Below, piece after piece: positions 27,442 to 36,023 of a stretch of DNA of 64,000 nucleotides (position 1 is the stretch's first letter; the number at the start of each line of letters is the position of its first letter). The stretch is from Oligoflexia bacterium (GTDB lineage: Bacteria > Bdellovibrionota_G > JANQFH01). The translations under genes and the position numbers were made by a program. The DNA lies in NCBI GenBank assembly GCA_028277945.1, contig JANQFH010000068.1, positions 186,001-250,000 of the forward strand. The letters run 5' to 3'. A model generated the notes under the pieces. It saw nothing but the letters and a program-made list of their open reading frames with translations, was not told the origin of the DNA and made no database searches.

Positions 27442-29448
27442 TCAGAGATTCCTTTTTGCTACAGGTTCGAAGTAAACGATCCACTTTTGTTTGCCTGTGG
27501 AGTCGTTTTTGTCTACGTGAATTTTTCCCGTGGCAAAACCAGAGCCCCTGACACTAACCTCTATGCCGTTCTTTTGGGTCAACCTTAGTACTTCACGTAT
27601 GGTTAGGCCTTGGAGGTGCTCTGTCTTGCTGAGGTCAGTTGGGTTCAACGTGTCGGTTGTAGCGGCCACGCGCCTTATCAATTTTCTTGTTGGTATACCT
27701 GCCTGTAGGGATTCGGCTGTCTTGTCTGGCTTTATATTTAAATGTTCAGCCGCCAGTTGGGCAATACGCCTAAATACCGGGGCGGCAACGCCACCGCCAC
27801 CTGTCAACTTTCCTTGTGGTTGATCGACAACCACCAAAATGACCAGTTGTGGGTTCTCCGCAGGCAGGTAGCCGATGAAGGAGCTTGTATAGTTATTCTC
27901 TGGATAGGTGCCGCTTACTGGGTCAAAACGTTGTGCCGTGCCGGTTTTGCCGCCAACGCTGTGGTGTGCCAGTGCCGCACGAAAGCCGGTACCCTTAGGC
28001 TCGATTACCGTAGTTAGCATTGCCCGCATGTTGGTGGATACATGTGTGTTGACAGTCTTACGGAGAATACGATGCTTGTGTTGCAGTTCTATTCTGCGGT
28101 TCCCTTCCATGGCATGGGACAGTACGGTTGGTTGGAGAAGGTAGCCGCCGTTTAGAAGCGAGGAAAAACCGCGAATCAATTGCAAACCGGTGACACCAAT
28201 GCCCTGACCAAAGGCTGCGCTTGCCACATCGTAGTCGGTCCAATGCCTAGTTGGGTGAGTTAAGCCGGCGGACTCACCAGGTAGACCAATATGACTCTTT
28301 TCGCCAAAACCAAAACGATTGAGCATCTGCTTCATGCGTTTGGACCCGAGCAGCAGGCCGATTTTAGCAGCGCCAATGTTGCTCGAGTATTTGAGTATCT
28401 CGGCGGTCGTCAACCACTCATGCCGGTGCTCTTCGTTGATGATACGAGACTGGATTGCCAGGGATCCGGCTTTGCAGAAGAAGCGGTCGTTTCTAGCGAG
28501 AATACCTTCCTGCATGGCATGGGCGATGACAAACGATTTAAAGGTGGATCCAGGTTCAAAGATGTCGGTAATAACACGATTACGCCAACTCTGCCGGGAG
28601 TATTCGCGATAGCGATTGGGATCGAAGGTTGGATGGCTTGCCATGGCAAGAATTTCGCCGGTATGGGGATGCATCATCAGCGCCAATGCTGCAGAGGCTT
28701 GATTTTCTTGTTGTGCACGCTCAAGCTCACGCTCGACAGCGTGTTGTAGGACGCTGTCAATGGTAAGGTAGAGCTGTTTTCCGGGACGCCCCTTCTTTTC
28801 GATGCCACCAATGAGCAGACGCCTGCCCTTGGCATCGCGTTGTGCCCGCAGTGTGCTCTTCTCGCCGCGTAGTAGATCGTCCATGGCAAACTCAAGGCCC
28901 TCGATGCCATCACCATCGAGATTGGTAAAACCCAGCAAGTGTGCCGCGAGCGAGCCATTTGGATAAAAACGCTTGCTTTCGCTAATGAAATGCACGCCGG
29001 ACGCTTTCAGTGCTTCGATTTCTTTTGCCACGTAGGGAGAGAGATGGCGTTTTACCCAGAAAAAGCGTGAGGCACGGTTGAGTCGTCGTTTTAGTGTTTT
29101 GAGTTCAACTCCGGTTTTTTTGGCGATCGTACGAAGTGTCGCGGAAAAATTATGCTGTTCCTTAAAACGTAGGGGGTCGATGTAGAGTGATTTTACCGGA
29201 ACATTGACAGCTAACTCTCTACCATGACGGTCAAAGACCGTAGCTCGATTATGTTGTGCGATGGTAATGCTGCTTGGTTGCGCCCGCTGCATGAAGCGTT
29301 CGAGTTTGGGTTGTTGCATAAACTGCAGCTGGGCGGATCGGAGGATGAGCAGTGTAAAGGCGAGCGTCAACGGTACAAAGGCCACGACAATGCGTGGGCC
29401 GATACGTGGGCGCGTTCTATATGGGCGTCGAAACCTTTTTGGCATCAA
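27442..29448 (-). CDS. ftsI: Septal transpeptidase FtsI (PBP3) with C-terminal PASTA domain
   Basis: 668 residues. One N-terminal membrane helix (~residues 20-43), a pedestal domain, then the transpeptidase with the serine motif S301TFK, the S355SN motif and K501TG. A C-terminal PASTA-like domain (residues ~595-660: GLTIREVLRLTQKNGIEVSV) follows; it is absent in E. coli FtsI but found in Deltaproteobacteria and Gram-positives. It cross-links septal peptidoglycan and works with FtsW. Confidence 0.96.
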   Translation of the reverse strand: MMPKRFRRPYRTRPRIGPRIVVAFVPLTLAFTLLILRSAQLQFMQQPKLERFMQRAQPSSITIAQHNRATVFDRHGRELAVNVPVKSLYIDPLRFKEQHNFSATLRTIAKKTGVELKTLKRRLNRASRFFWVKRHLSPYVAKEIEALKASGVHFISESKRFYPNGSLAAHLLGFTNLDGDGIEGLEFAMDDLLRGEKSTLRAQRDAKGRRLLIGGIEKKGRPGKQLYLTIDSVLQHAVERELERAQQENQASAALALMMHPHTGEILAMASHPTFDPNRYREYSRQSWRNRVITDIFEPGSTFKSFVIAHAMQEGILARNDRFFCKAGSLAIQSRIINEEHRHEWLTTAEILKYSSNIGAAKIGLLLGSKRMKQMLNRFGFGEKSHIGLPGESAGLTHPTRHWTDYDVASAAFGQGIGVTGLQLIRGFSSLLNGGYLLQPTVLSHAMEGNRRIELQHKHRILRKTVNTHVSTNMRAMLTTVIEPKGTGFRAALAHHSVGGKTGTAQRFDPVSGTYPENNYTSSFIGYLPAENPQLVILVVVDQPQGKLTGGGGVAAPVFRRIAQLAAEHLNIKPDKTAESLQAGIPTRKLIRRVAATTDTLNPTDLSKTEHLQGLTIREVLRLTQKNGIEVSVRGSGFATGKIHVDKNDSTGKQKWIVYFEPVAKRNL

Positions 29449-29473
29449 TACTCTCGAAGCTGGTATGGCCGTG

Positions 29474-29791
29474 CTACGGCTCCATCAAGACGACCGGCGG
29501 CCTCCTCTCCAGTTCCTCGCGGTTTTTCAATCCGAGCTTTTCTCTAGCAATCTTTTCAATGCGTTGGGGTGATTTCAGCCTACCAACTTCCACACGCAGC
29601 CGGGCATTCTCCTTTTTGATCGTGGCATGTTGTCTTTGCAGTTTAGCGTAATCGTAGCTTAGATCGATCACCCACAGTCTTGAACGTAGATACGCCAAAG
29701 TGGCAACAAGGCAGACGATCAGCACCAATAGAAATCGACGCTTTGTCTGTCTGTCTCGTTCGGTCTTTTTCTGCCGATAGTTCCTATGCAT
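29474..29791 (-). CDS. ftsL: Cell-division protein FtsL
   Basis: 105 residues: basic cytoplasmic N-terminus, one membrane helix (FLLVLIVCLVATLAYLRSRL), then a periplasmic coiled coil (YAKLQRQHATIKKENARLRV) and a conserved tail RIEKIAREKLGLK. Size, topology and its place between rsmH and ftsI identify FtsL, which with FtsB links FtsQ to FtsWI. Sequence conservation in this family is low, so context carries part of the call. Confidence 0.88.
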   Translation of the reverse strand: MHRNYRQKKTERDRQTKRRFLLVLIVCLVATLAYLRSRLWVIDLSYDYAKLQRQHATIKKENARLRVEVGRLKSPQRIEKIAREKLGLKNREELERRPPVVLMEP

Positions 29792-29798
29792 GGTTGTT

Positions 29799-30770
29799 CT
29801 ATGCGCCGGTCCTGGTAGCGGCGCGCAGGCAGGCGCTACGGCTGCGGCTATTTTGCTGGCACTCTTCTACCGTTGGTTTTAATGGTTTTTTTGTCAACAG
29901 GCTTAAGCGGGCGCGATGGTTACAAGTACAGTAGAGTTGTGTCGTTGGGCAGAGACAGTCCCGACTTTCGCGCCTGAAAAACTGTTTGACGAGACGATCC
30001 TCACCCGAGTGGTAGGAGAGCAGCACTAGCCTACCTCCTGGTTTGAGGAGTGTTACTGCCGCTTCGAGACTGTTGCTGAGCTCTTGCAGTTCATCGTTGA
30101 CGGCAATCCGCAAGGCCATAAAGTTTCTGGCCAAGGTTTTAATTCGTTGTACAGGTTGTTTGGGTTTTAATGCTGAGACAATGACATCGCGTAGAGCAAA
30201 GGTCGTCGTTAGTGGTTGCTGCTGACGGCGTTCGACTAGGATTCGTGCCAACCGTGCAGCGCGCATCTCATCACCGTAGTTTTTAAAGATTGCCGTCAAC
30301 TCTTTTACGTTCGCCTGCTCGAGAATAGATCGCGCGGTTTTTCTTTGAGTCTGGTTCATTCGCATATCCAGGGGACCATCGGTGTCGAAAGAAAAACCGC
30401 GCGCAGGATTGTCAAGCTGATCTGATGAAAGGCCAAGATCAAAGAGAATGCCATCGACATTTGCAGTGGCTTCTGCCGCCAGCAACTTGGCAAAATGCGA
30501 GAAGGTATCGTTAACAAATTGCATGGCAAACGGTTTTTGTCCGGCAAAACGATTGCGCAGTTTGGCGTTGACATCAGGATCACGATCCACCGCAATCAGG
30601 CGTCCATGGCGGCCTAGAGCCGAGCCAATGACAGCACTGTGACCACCGCCTCCAGCCGTGGCATCGATGTAACAGCCATCTGGTTGGACCTTGAGCATTT
30701 CAAGGACTTCGGCTGCCATGACGGGCAGATGGGTTGTCGTCTCTTTATAGGCCAAGCTCTCCAAGGACAT
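29799..30770 (-). CDS. rsmH: 16S rRNA (cytosine-1402-N4) methyltransferase RsmH (MraW)
   Basis: 323 residues. SAM-binding motif IDATAGGGGHSAVIG, then ILFDLGLSSDQLDNPARGFS and LVLLSYHSGEDRLVKQFF, hallmarks of the family. It methylates C1402 in the ribosomal P site. The start overlaps the mraZ end by 26 bases, the usual arrangement. Confidence 0.97.
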   Translation of the reverse strand: MSLESLAYKETTTHLPVMAAEVLEMLKVQPDGCYIDATAGGGGHSAVIGSALGRHGRLIAVDRDPDVNAKLRNRFAGQKPFAMQFVNDTFSHFAKLLAAEATANVDGILFDLGLSSDQLDNPARGFSFDTDGPLDMRMNQTQRKTARSILEQANVKELTAIFKNYGDEMRAARLARILVERRQQQPLTTTFALRDVIVSALKPKQPVQRIKTLARNFMALRIAVNDELQELSNSLEAAVTLLKPGGRLVLLSYHSGEDRLVKQFFRRESRDCLCPTTQLYCTCNHRARLSLLTKKPLKPTVEECQQNSRSRSACLRAATRTGA

Positions 30771-31185
30771 CGCTTAAACTCATGAAACTCTTTTGTGATT
30801 TAGTAAACTCCTGTTGCCAGCGTTCTTTTGACCAGATCTCAAATTTTTTCAACAGACCAATGACCACGGCATCTTTTTTAAGTCCCGCATGTTCACGTAG
30901 GGTTGGTGGGATGAGGATACGTCCCTGTTTATCGATCGGGCACTCCGTCGCCCCAGAAATAAAAAAGCGCTGAAACGCCTGGACCGCCTTTTTCATCTGT
31001 GGCAGTGAGGCCGCTCGACGTTCGAGAGCCTCCCACTCCTCTAATGGATAGGCAACCAGGCAGCGATCCAAGTTGGTGAGGATAAGGATCTCTGAATAAT
31101 GCGAGGCCACGTGTTCACGAAACCTTGCAGGAATACTCATGCGCCCCTTGGCATCAAGGCTGTGTGCAAAGCGTCCTCTTAACAT
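30745..31185 (-). CDS. mraZ: Transcriptional regulator MraZ
   Basis: 146 residues with two AbrB-like halves, each containing the DxxGR signature: LDAKGRMSIPARFRE and DKQGRILIPPTLREHAG. MraZ is a ring-shaped DNA-binding protein that represses its own dcw promoter by binding repeated TGGG sites. Three such sites at exact 10-bp spacing lie just upstream. The N-terminus MLRGRFAHSLD fits the family start, although the Shine-Dalgarno is weak at this ATG. Confidence 0.96.
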   Translation of the reverse strand: MLRGRFAHSLDAKGRMSIPARFREHVASHYSEILILTNLDRCLVAYPLEEWEALERRAASLPQMKKAVQAFQRFFISGATECPIDKQGRILIPPTLREHAGLKKDAVVIGLLKKFEIWSKERWQQEFTKSQKSFMSLSDVLGELGL

Positions 31186-31200
31186 CGATGGAAATGGCCT

Positions 31201-31226
31201 CCCACTCTACCCCACTTTCCCCCACT
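31201..31226 (-). promoter_or_regulatory. Three MraZ boxes (AGTGGG) at 10-bp spacing
   Basis: On the minus strand AGTGGG occurs at 31201-31206, 31211-31216 and 31221-31226, one helical turn apart, on one face of the helix. This is the known MraZ operator layout. The sites lie between the predicted -10 and the mraZ start, consistent with autorepression of the whole cluster. Confidence 0.85.
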
Positions 31227-31233
31227 CTTCGCC

Positions 31234-31263
31234 TATATACTCTGGCGCCAAGAGCGTTGTCAA
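31234..31263 (-). promoter_or_regulatory. Sigma-70-type promoter of the dcw cluster
   Basis: TTGACA (31258-31263) and TATATA (31234-31239) are separated by 18 bases; a one-base shift (GTATAT) gives 17. Transcription would start near 31227 and run into the MraZ boxes and mraZ. Confidence 0.75.
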
Positions 31264-31306
31264 GGGGAAAATATATGAGATTTCGTGCAGTTAAGTCACA
31301 GTGAGG

Positions 31307-32053
31307 TTAGTTGGCGACAACCGGGGTAGGCGCTTTGAGATGGGCGCGTAGGTAGGCCACGGTTTTATGGGCCGGCGAGATGCCTTGGTTCAACAACTCG
31401 ATCTGCTCGCTCGGCCAATCGAGATGAAGCTTGAAGAAGGCCTCTGAGGGCAGCATCAGACCTCGGGCTTCCCACTCTTGGCGGTCGATACAGCGATCCA
31501 GGGTCGAACGGTAGTAGGTGGCGGTGTAAAGGAGCAACCGCCGCAGGTGAAAGTAACTGACTCCTTTGAGATAGGGGTAGCGCTTGGCGTGCTCTTTGGT
31601 CACGGGCCAGGGGTAGTCACGACCCAGAGGGATGACGGCAGGGCTCTGCAACTTGCCGCGTTTATACGACCCAGAGAGAATAACCCATTGGCCGAGTCGC
31701 ACGTAAAACTCCATACGAGCCATGTCGTACTCTTGCCACTTGGCCTTGAGCAAGCTCTCGGCGGCACTGCCAAGGTGTAACTCGAACCAGCGCAGCTGTT
31801 TCTTAACGTTGAAGCACTCACCACTATAGCGAACACGGCCGATAACGTGGATTTTGCCTCCAGGGTTGGCTTTGGCTGCTTTCGCATCGAACCTCTCAAC
31901 CGGGATGAGCAGCAGTGGATCGACGTAGTAGTCTGGCAGCCAGCAGAGAAGTTCAAAGAGATTGCCAATGCCGTTTTCCTCTAGATGTTGGCTGGTATCG
32001 CGACCAACTCGGTGTAATAGACCCACGGGTGGATTGGCATGCAGCAGGTTCAT
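31307..32053 (-). CDS. Stand-alone RecG-like wedge/OB domain protein, no helicase motor
   Basis: 248 residues. The pattern follows the N-terminal wedge region of RecG: GIGNLFELLCWLPDYYVD (compare the RecG 'DLLFYLPRRYED' segment), an OB-like stretch with GKIHVIGRVRY and QWVILSGSYKRG, then RYPYLKGVSYFHLRRLL and GISPAHKTVAYLRAHL. In full RecG, helicase motif I would follow, but here the frame stops and the dcw promoter begins about 45 bases on. RecG remodels stalled forks, and the wedge binds branched DNA. This product could bind such DNA without ATP-driven movement, or be a truncated relic. The start overlaps the proC stop by ATGA. Assignment is by eye, not by alignment. Confidence 0.55.
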   Translation of the reverse strand: MNLLHANPPVGLLHRVGRDTSQHLEENGIGNLFELLCWLPDYYVDPLLLIPVERFDAKAAKANPGGKIHVIGRVRYSGECFNVKKQLRWFELHLGSAAESLLKAKWQEYDMARMEFYVRLGQWVILSGSYKRGKLQSPAVIPLGRDYPWPVTKEHAKRYPYLKGVSYFHLRRLLLYTATYYRSTLDRCIDRQEWEARGLMLPSEAFFKLHLDWPSEQIELLNQGISPAHKTVAYLRAHLKAPTPVVAN

Positions 32054-32910
32054 GGGCGTACCTCCTTGCGGCCGGGTTTTTCCTCTGGAGCCAGAGAGCT
32101 GGCAATACGTGCGGCCTCTTCAACCCCGCGTGCCAAGACAGAACGGATGCGTCCATCTTCGAGATGAAGCAGCGCACCTATGGTGCATCCTGCCGGCGTG
32201 GTGACGTCGTCTTTCAGATCCGCTGGATGACGGCCGGTTTCCAATAAGGTTCGTGCCCCACCTAGTAGAGTCTGCGCTGCCAGTCGCAGCGCTACTTTAC
32301 GCGGCAGACCACGCATGACACCCCCGTCGGCCAGCGCTTCGATCATCACGTAAACAAAAGCGGGGCCGCTGGCACTCAATCCGGTGATCGTATCCATGTG
32401 ATCTTCCTCAAGCTCCAGGTAGTCGCCAAAGGCGGCAAAGAGTCTTTGTGTTAACTGTTTTTCTTTGGCGGTTACTTTGTTAGAGAAGCTGCATACGGTA
32501 ATGCCGGCACCTATCAACCCAGGCGTGTTCGGCACAGCGCGCACGATGTGTGCTCTCTCACCAAGAGAGCGTTGTATCGACGCAATAGACGCGCCGGTGA
32601 CGATCGAAATAAGCAGAGGGTTGTGCTTGAGCGCCTGGTCTTTTTTAATCTGCTCCAGTACCTGGTTGCAATCTTGCGGCTTCACACAGACAAAAATAGC
32701 CGCTGAATTTTTCAGCGCTTTGTGGCGATCGACCGTGGCGTTGAGTTGCCACTGCTGGCGCAACTTGGCTGCTTGCTGCGGACGTCGAACGATCACCTTA
32801 AGACGCTGAGACGAGACAATCTTACTATCAATAAGACGACGTCCCAGACCAACGCCCATGACGCCACCGCCAATGATGGCTACCGACAGATTTTGCACCT
32901 TTACGGCCAT
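32050..32910 (-). CDS. proC: Pyrroline-5-carboxylate reductase
   Basis: 286 residues. It reduces 1-pyrroline-5-carboxylate to proline with NAD(P)H. N-terminal dinucleotide loop VAIIGGGVMGVGLGRRL, VCVKPQD, RAVPNTPGLIGAGIT, and the C-terminal signature LSASGPAFVYVMIEALADGG through DVTTPAGCTIGALLHLE, here given only by parts. The C-terminus is extended by a basic tail. It is translationally coupled to the RecG-like gene downstream. Confidence 0.95.
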   Translation of the reverse strand: MAVKVQNLSVAIIGGGVMGVGLGRRLIDSKIVSSQRLKVIVRRPQQAAKLRQQWQLNATVDRHKALKNSAAIFVCVKPQDCNQVLEQIKKDQALKHNPLLISIVTGASIASIQRSLGERAHIVRAVPNTPGLIGAGITVCSFSNKVTAKEKQLTQRLFAAFGDYLELEEDHMDTITGLSASGPAFVYVMIEALADGGVMRGLPRKVALRLAAQTLLGGARTLLETGRHPADLKDDVTTPAGCTIGALLHLEDGRIRSVLARGVEEAARIASSLAPEEKPGRKEVRP

Positions 32911-33033
32911 GCAAGCACCCTTTTACCATAGCTGGTCACGATTCTCTACTACCTACCCTGGGCTCAGCAGCCCCTCGCTTCTCTGTTTTACTTTGAATAT
33001 AAGCAGGGTAAGATCGCCGGGGATGCAAACAGA

Positions 33034-33678
33034 GTGAAAAGCCCACTCATCATCTTTGATTTTGATGGAACCCTGTGCGATTCTTACTTAGCGTTGATCA
33101 CCGCTCTTAACGCCATTTCCGCTGACTACGGCTTTAGGAAAATCAAACAGGAAGAAGTGGATTCTTTGAGGGACCTGGGCTCAAGGGCAGTGCTCAAAGA
33201 AATTGGCATTTCACCCCTCAAACTACCGCTGGTCGTGCGGCGGATTAAGAAGCAGCTCAGGCGACAGGTTCCTCAGCTTGCCGTCGTTTCCGGTATGCCA
33301 CAGCTCCTCAGGAGTCTCCGCAAAAGCAAGGTTTGCCTTGCTCTCCTATCCTCTAACTCTAGGGAGAACGTTGCAGCCTTTTTAAAGACACAGCAGTTAC
33401 AGCTGTTTGACTTCATTTGCACCGGTAGCAAGGTATTTGGTAAAGATCGCCGGCTCAAAAACATCCTCTCCATTTCCAAACGGACTCCGGACAAGGACAG
33501 GCTGTTTTATGTGGGTGATGAGACTAGAGATGTGCATGCAGCGAGAAAGGCACAATTTACTGCCATTGCTGTTTCATGGGGCTATAATTCTGCCAAGGCG
33601 CTGCGCCAAGCTCGTCCTGATCATCTATTTCAGACGCCGGCAGAGCTGGGCGGCTTCTTGGAGTCTAACCTTGAATGA
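33034..33678 (+). CDS. HAD-superfamily hydrolase, phosphoglycolate phosphatase-like
   Basis: 214 residues from a GTG start. All HAD motifs are present: DFDGTLCDS (nucleophile and acid/base Asp), LLSSNSRENV (motif II Ser/Asn), K at FGKDRRLK (motif III) and YVGDETRDVHAAR (motif IV). The alpha-helical cap inserted after motif I is of the Gph type. The substrate cannot be fixed. The stop is 14 bases before the M16 gene start, suggesting one transcript. Confidence 0.85.
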   Translation: MKSPLIIFDFDGTLCDSYLALITALNAISADYGFRKIKQEEVDSLRDLGSRAVLKEIGISPLKLPLVVRRIKKQLRRQVPQLAVVSGMPQLLRSLRKSKVCLALLSSNSRENVAAFLKTQQLQLFDFICTGSKVFGKDRRLKNILSISKRTPDKDRLFYVGDETRDVHAARKAQFTAIAVSWGYNSAKALRQARPDHLFQTPAELGGFLESNLE

Positions 33679-33691
33679 TGCCAGATCCGTT

Positions 33692-35704
33692 ATGAAGTCA
33701 CTGCTTGCTTTGATATTTGTCTTTTATAGCCTTGCTCCTAGCAGCTTGGCGTTGTCTGAGTCCAGTCCAGTAAGCGTGTTTCAAAAGATTCAACAGCACG
33801 ATTTAGATAACGGTGTTTCACTCTATTACACACCACTCGACTCAGCACGCTTCTTTAAATTTACCCTCTACGTTTGGGCTGGCAGCGTCGATGAAGTTGA
33901 AGGTCAGACCGAAGGAGCCGCCCATGCTGTGGAACATCTGCTGTTTCAACTGGAGAAGAGCGGTGAGATTGAATTTGATCAAGCGATTAAGGCGCTCGGC
34001 GGCTCTTACAACGCCTTTACCTACAGACCCTATAGCCGCTATTTTGTCTATCTGCCCAAGGAGCATCTTGAGGAGGGTGTGTCTTGGCTGTGGCGGGTGG
34101 TCTTCAATAAACAGTTACGGCGAGATCGCTTTTCCCACGTACAAGAGATTATCGATCGAGAAAACGGCTGGTCAGATCCCACCTGGATCGATATGTTACA
34201 AAAATTCTTAACGTCACCCGAATACCTCAAGGGTCCTGGATTTTGGCAACGCTACTTTGGCTGGCCGGCCTACGATCGCCCTGTTAGCGGCCGGGCCGAA
34301 ATTGCTAGAGGCCTCCGCTTCCAAGATGTTGAGGCGTTTCATCAACGTTATTATAATACTGCCAACGTGACGGCGATTTACGTGGGGCCGCATTTACCCG
34401 CGGAGTTGCTCGTGGTCTTAAACAACTTTGCCGGGCGTTGGCCCGGTATCACCGCTGGTCGCTTCAATCAGCGTGCTGTTTTCAAGCCATCAAAGAGTCG
34501 TCAACCGCGTCCCTACCGCTCCATCGAGTTTAACGATCAGCAACCCAGTGTTACCCTTGGTTACCTCTTTGATTCTCTCGACTACAAAGATGCTCCCTTC
34601 CTTACCCTCTACACCCAGCTAATGCGACGTCACCTCTATGAGAAGATTCGTCTTCGCAGTGCCCAGACCTACGTTGTTGATAGTACAGCCGAGACCTTTG
34701 GGCATGGGGGTTATCTCGCCTTTCACTCTCAGGCGAACCGACTTAGTTTTTCGGCAATTCGTGACTTCATGATGGCCTCGGTCTTGCAGCCGCTGCCGCA
34801 GGTTATCTCCGAAGAGCAGTTTGCCAAAGCCAAGGCCGATCAACTGCAGTTTATTGCCAGTCGACTGCATCAGCCTGAAGTGATCGACGCCTTTCTTGGT
34901 CTGATGGTGCGCAAGTATCCTAACCACAAGCCTCTGCCAGCCGAACTCGACTGGCTGGGAGCGCTTGCAAGTATCTCTTATGACGACCTTGCCGCTTGGG
35001 TGCAGAAGCGTCTCAAAAAGGAGCAGCGTTACGAATACCTCACTGCACCGTCGATGTTTCTTCCTTACGAAATCTTACCGCTAATCCTCATCACTGCCAT
35101 GGTGACGCTCTTCTTCTGGAAGCGCATGCTGCTCAACCCAGCCAACATTCGCCAGGTACGTATGGAGGCTACCATGCCTTTGCTGCCTGTTGGCTTTTTG
35201 CCACTATTGCTCTTGTTCTACCTAGGCTACTATGTCGCCATCCATCTTCTCCATATTGTTGATTTAGGTGTGGACTTTTTAATGATGCAAGGTCTGCCGC
35301 TCTATTTTGGTGGCTATCTTAGTAGCGTGGCTTCGGCGATAATCGTCGTCTCGGTGTTTATTTTGACTTTCAATCTCATGCCGCGGCGTGTACTGATAAC
35401 GCCAGATCGCCTGACAATCAAATCGCTCAATTACTTTTCCTTTTTCATCCCATTGCTGCAGATTCAGGAGATCGAACGTGGGAGTCTATGGCAGGCATTG
35501 CGTGCCAAGGCGTTACCGCTGCACCTGTTTTTTCGGCGCGGCATTTTACTGCAACGCAAACAAGGTCTACCTCTCGCCTTCCGCGTCAAGAACGCCGCTA
35601 CCTTTGTCGAGATGATCAAACTGGCAAGCAAGGGCCGCGGCCGCGACTACCGCCAGATAAGCTTTCCTGGCATGCGCCCGATGAAGAATAAGGAAAAGTC
35701 TTAG
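33692..35704 (+). CDS. Exported M16-family zinc protease fused to membrane segments and a PH-like tail
   Basis: 670 residues from the ATG at 33692, which gives a signal peptide (LLALIFVFYSLAPSSLALS). The frame remains open 95 codons further upstream, but that part overlaps the HAD gene. An M16 N-terminal domain holds the inverted zinc motif H78AVEH82, with E157 as likely third ligand. A second M16-like half (residues ~230-440) follows with RSAQTYVV. Then come three hydrophobic segments (~455-480, 497-525, 540-560) and a C-terminal strand-rich region (LITPDRLTIKS ... LAFRVKN) like bacterial PH domains. The protease would face the periplasm, the tail the cytoplasm. Substrate unknown; the fusion is unusual. 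Confidence 0.8.
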   Translation: MKSLLALIFVFYSLAPSSLALSESSPVSVFQKIQQHDLDNGVSLYYTPLDSARFFKFTLYVWAGSVDEVEGQTEGAAHAVEHLLFQLEKSGEIEFDQAIKALGGSYNAFTYRPYSRYFVYLPKEHLEEGVSWLWRVVFNKQLRRDRFSHVQEIIDRENGWSDPTWIDMLQKFLTSPEYLKGPGFWQRYFGWPAYDRPVSGRAEIARGLRFQDVEAFHQRYYNTANVTAIYVGPHLPAELLVVLNNFAGRWPGITAGRFNQRAVFKPSKSRQPRPYRSIEFNDQQPSVTLGYLFDSLDYKDAPFLTLYTQLMRRHLYEKIRLRSAQTYVVDSTAETFGHGGYLAFHSQANRLSFSAIRDFMMASVLQPLPQVISEEQFAKAKADQLQFIASRLHQPEVIDAFLGLMVRKYPNHKPLPAELDWLGALASISYDDLAAWVQKRLKKEQRYEYLTAPSMFLPYEILPLILITAMVTLFFWKRMLLNPANIRQVRMEATMPLLPVGFLPLLLLFYLGYYVAIHLLHIVDLGVDFLMMQGLPLYFGGYLSSVASAIIVVSVFILTFNLMPRRVLITPDRLTIKSLNYFSFFIPLLQIQEIERGSLWQALRAKALPLHLFFRRGILLQRKQGLPLAFRVKNAATFVEMIKLASKGRGRDYRQISFPGMRPMKNKEKS

Positions 35705-35968
35705 CAGAGCGCACTGCTTAACCTAAAATGTCTAGCCTGATTCGTAAACTGTCTGAGGATCAGGTGTTGAAGTTCGTTCAAAGTCCGTGGAAATCGTTAA
35801 CACGGTGTTTGTCTCGGGTGAAAATAAACCTAAAGTAATAATTATGGCACCACTGATCTTATTGATAGTAGTCTTTGCGACACTCGAATCTTATCGAATG
35901 TGGAAGAAGGGCTCTGGTCGCACAGGTTCTTAGAAAGCAAGAAAACGACCAAATGGAGGCCATGAGGA

Positions 35969-35993
35969 CGGTAGTGCGAGCCTGCACCTACCG
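35969..35993. other. Strong hairpin in the 35705-36023 gap
   Basis: CGGTAG and CTACCG enclose a second pairing (TGC/GCA). An outer pair TGAGGACGG (35963-35971) and CCGTCCTCA (36018-36026) can compete with it. It sits between the convergent M16 and antiporter genes and may end both transcripts, though no T-run follows. The rest of this 319-base gap shows no gene that I can support. Confidence 0.4.
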
Positions 35994-36023
35994 TAAGACC
36001 TTGGATAATCCCCGCTGCCGTCC

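Noticed and set aside
33407-33691. 95-codon N-terminal extension of the M16 protease
   Set aside because: It overlaps the HAD phosphatase in another frame, and ATG 33692 gives a proper signal peptide.
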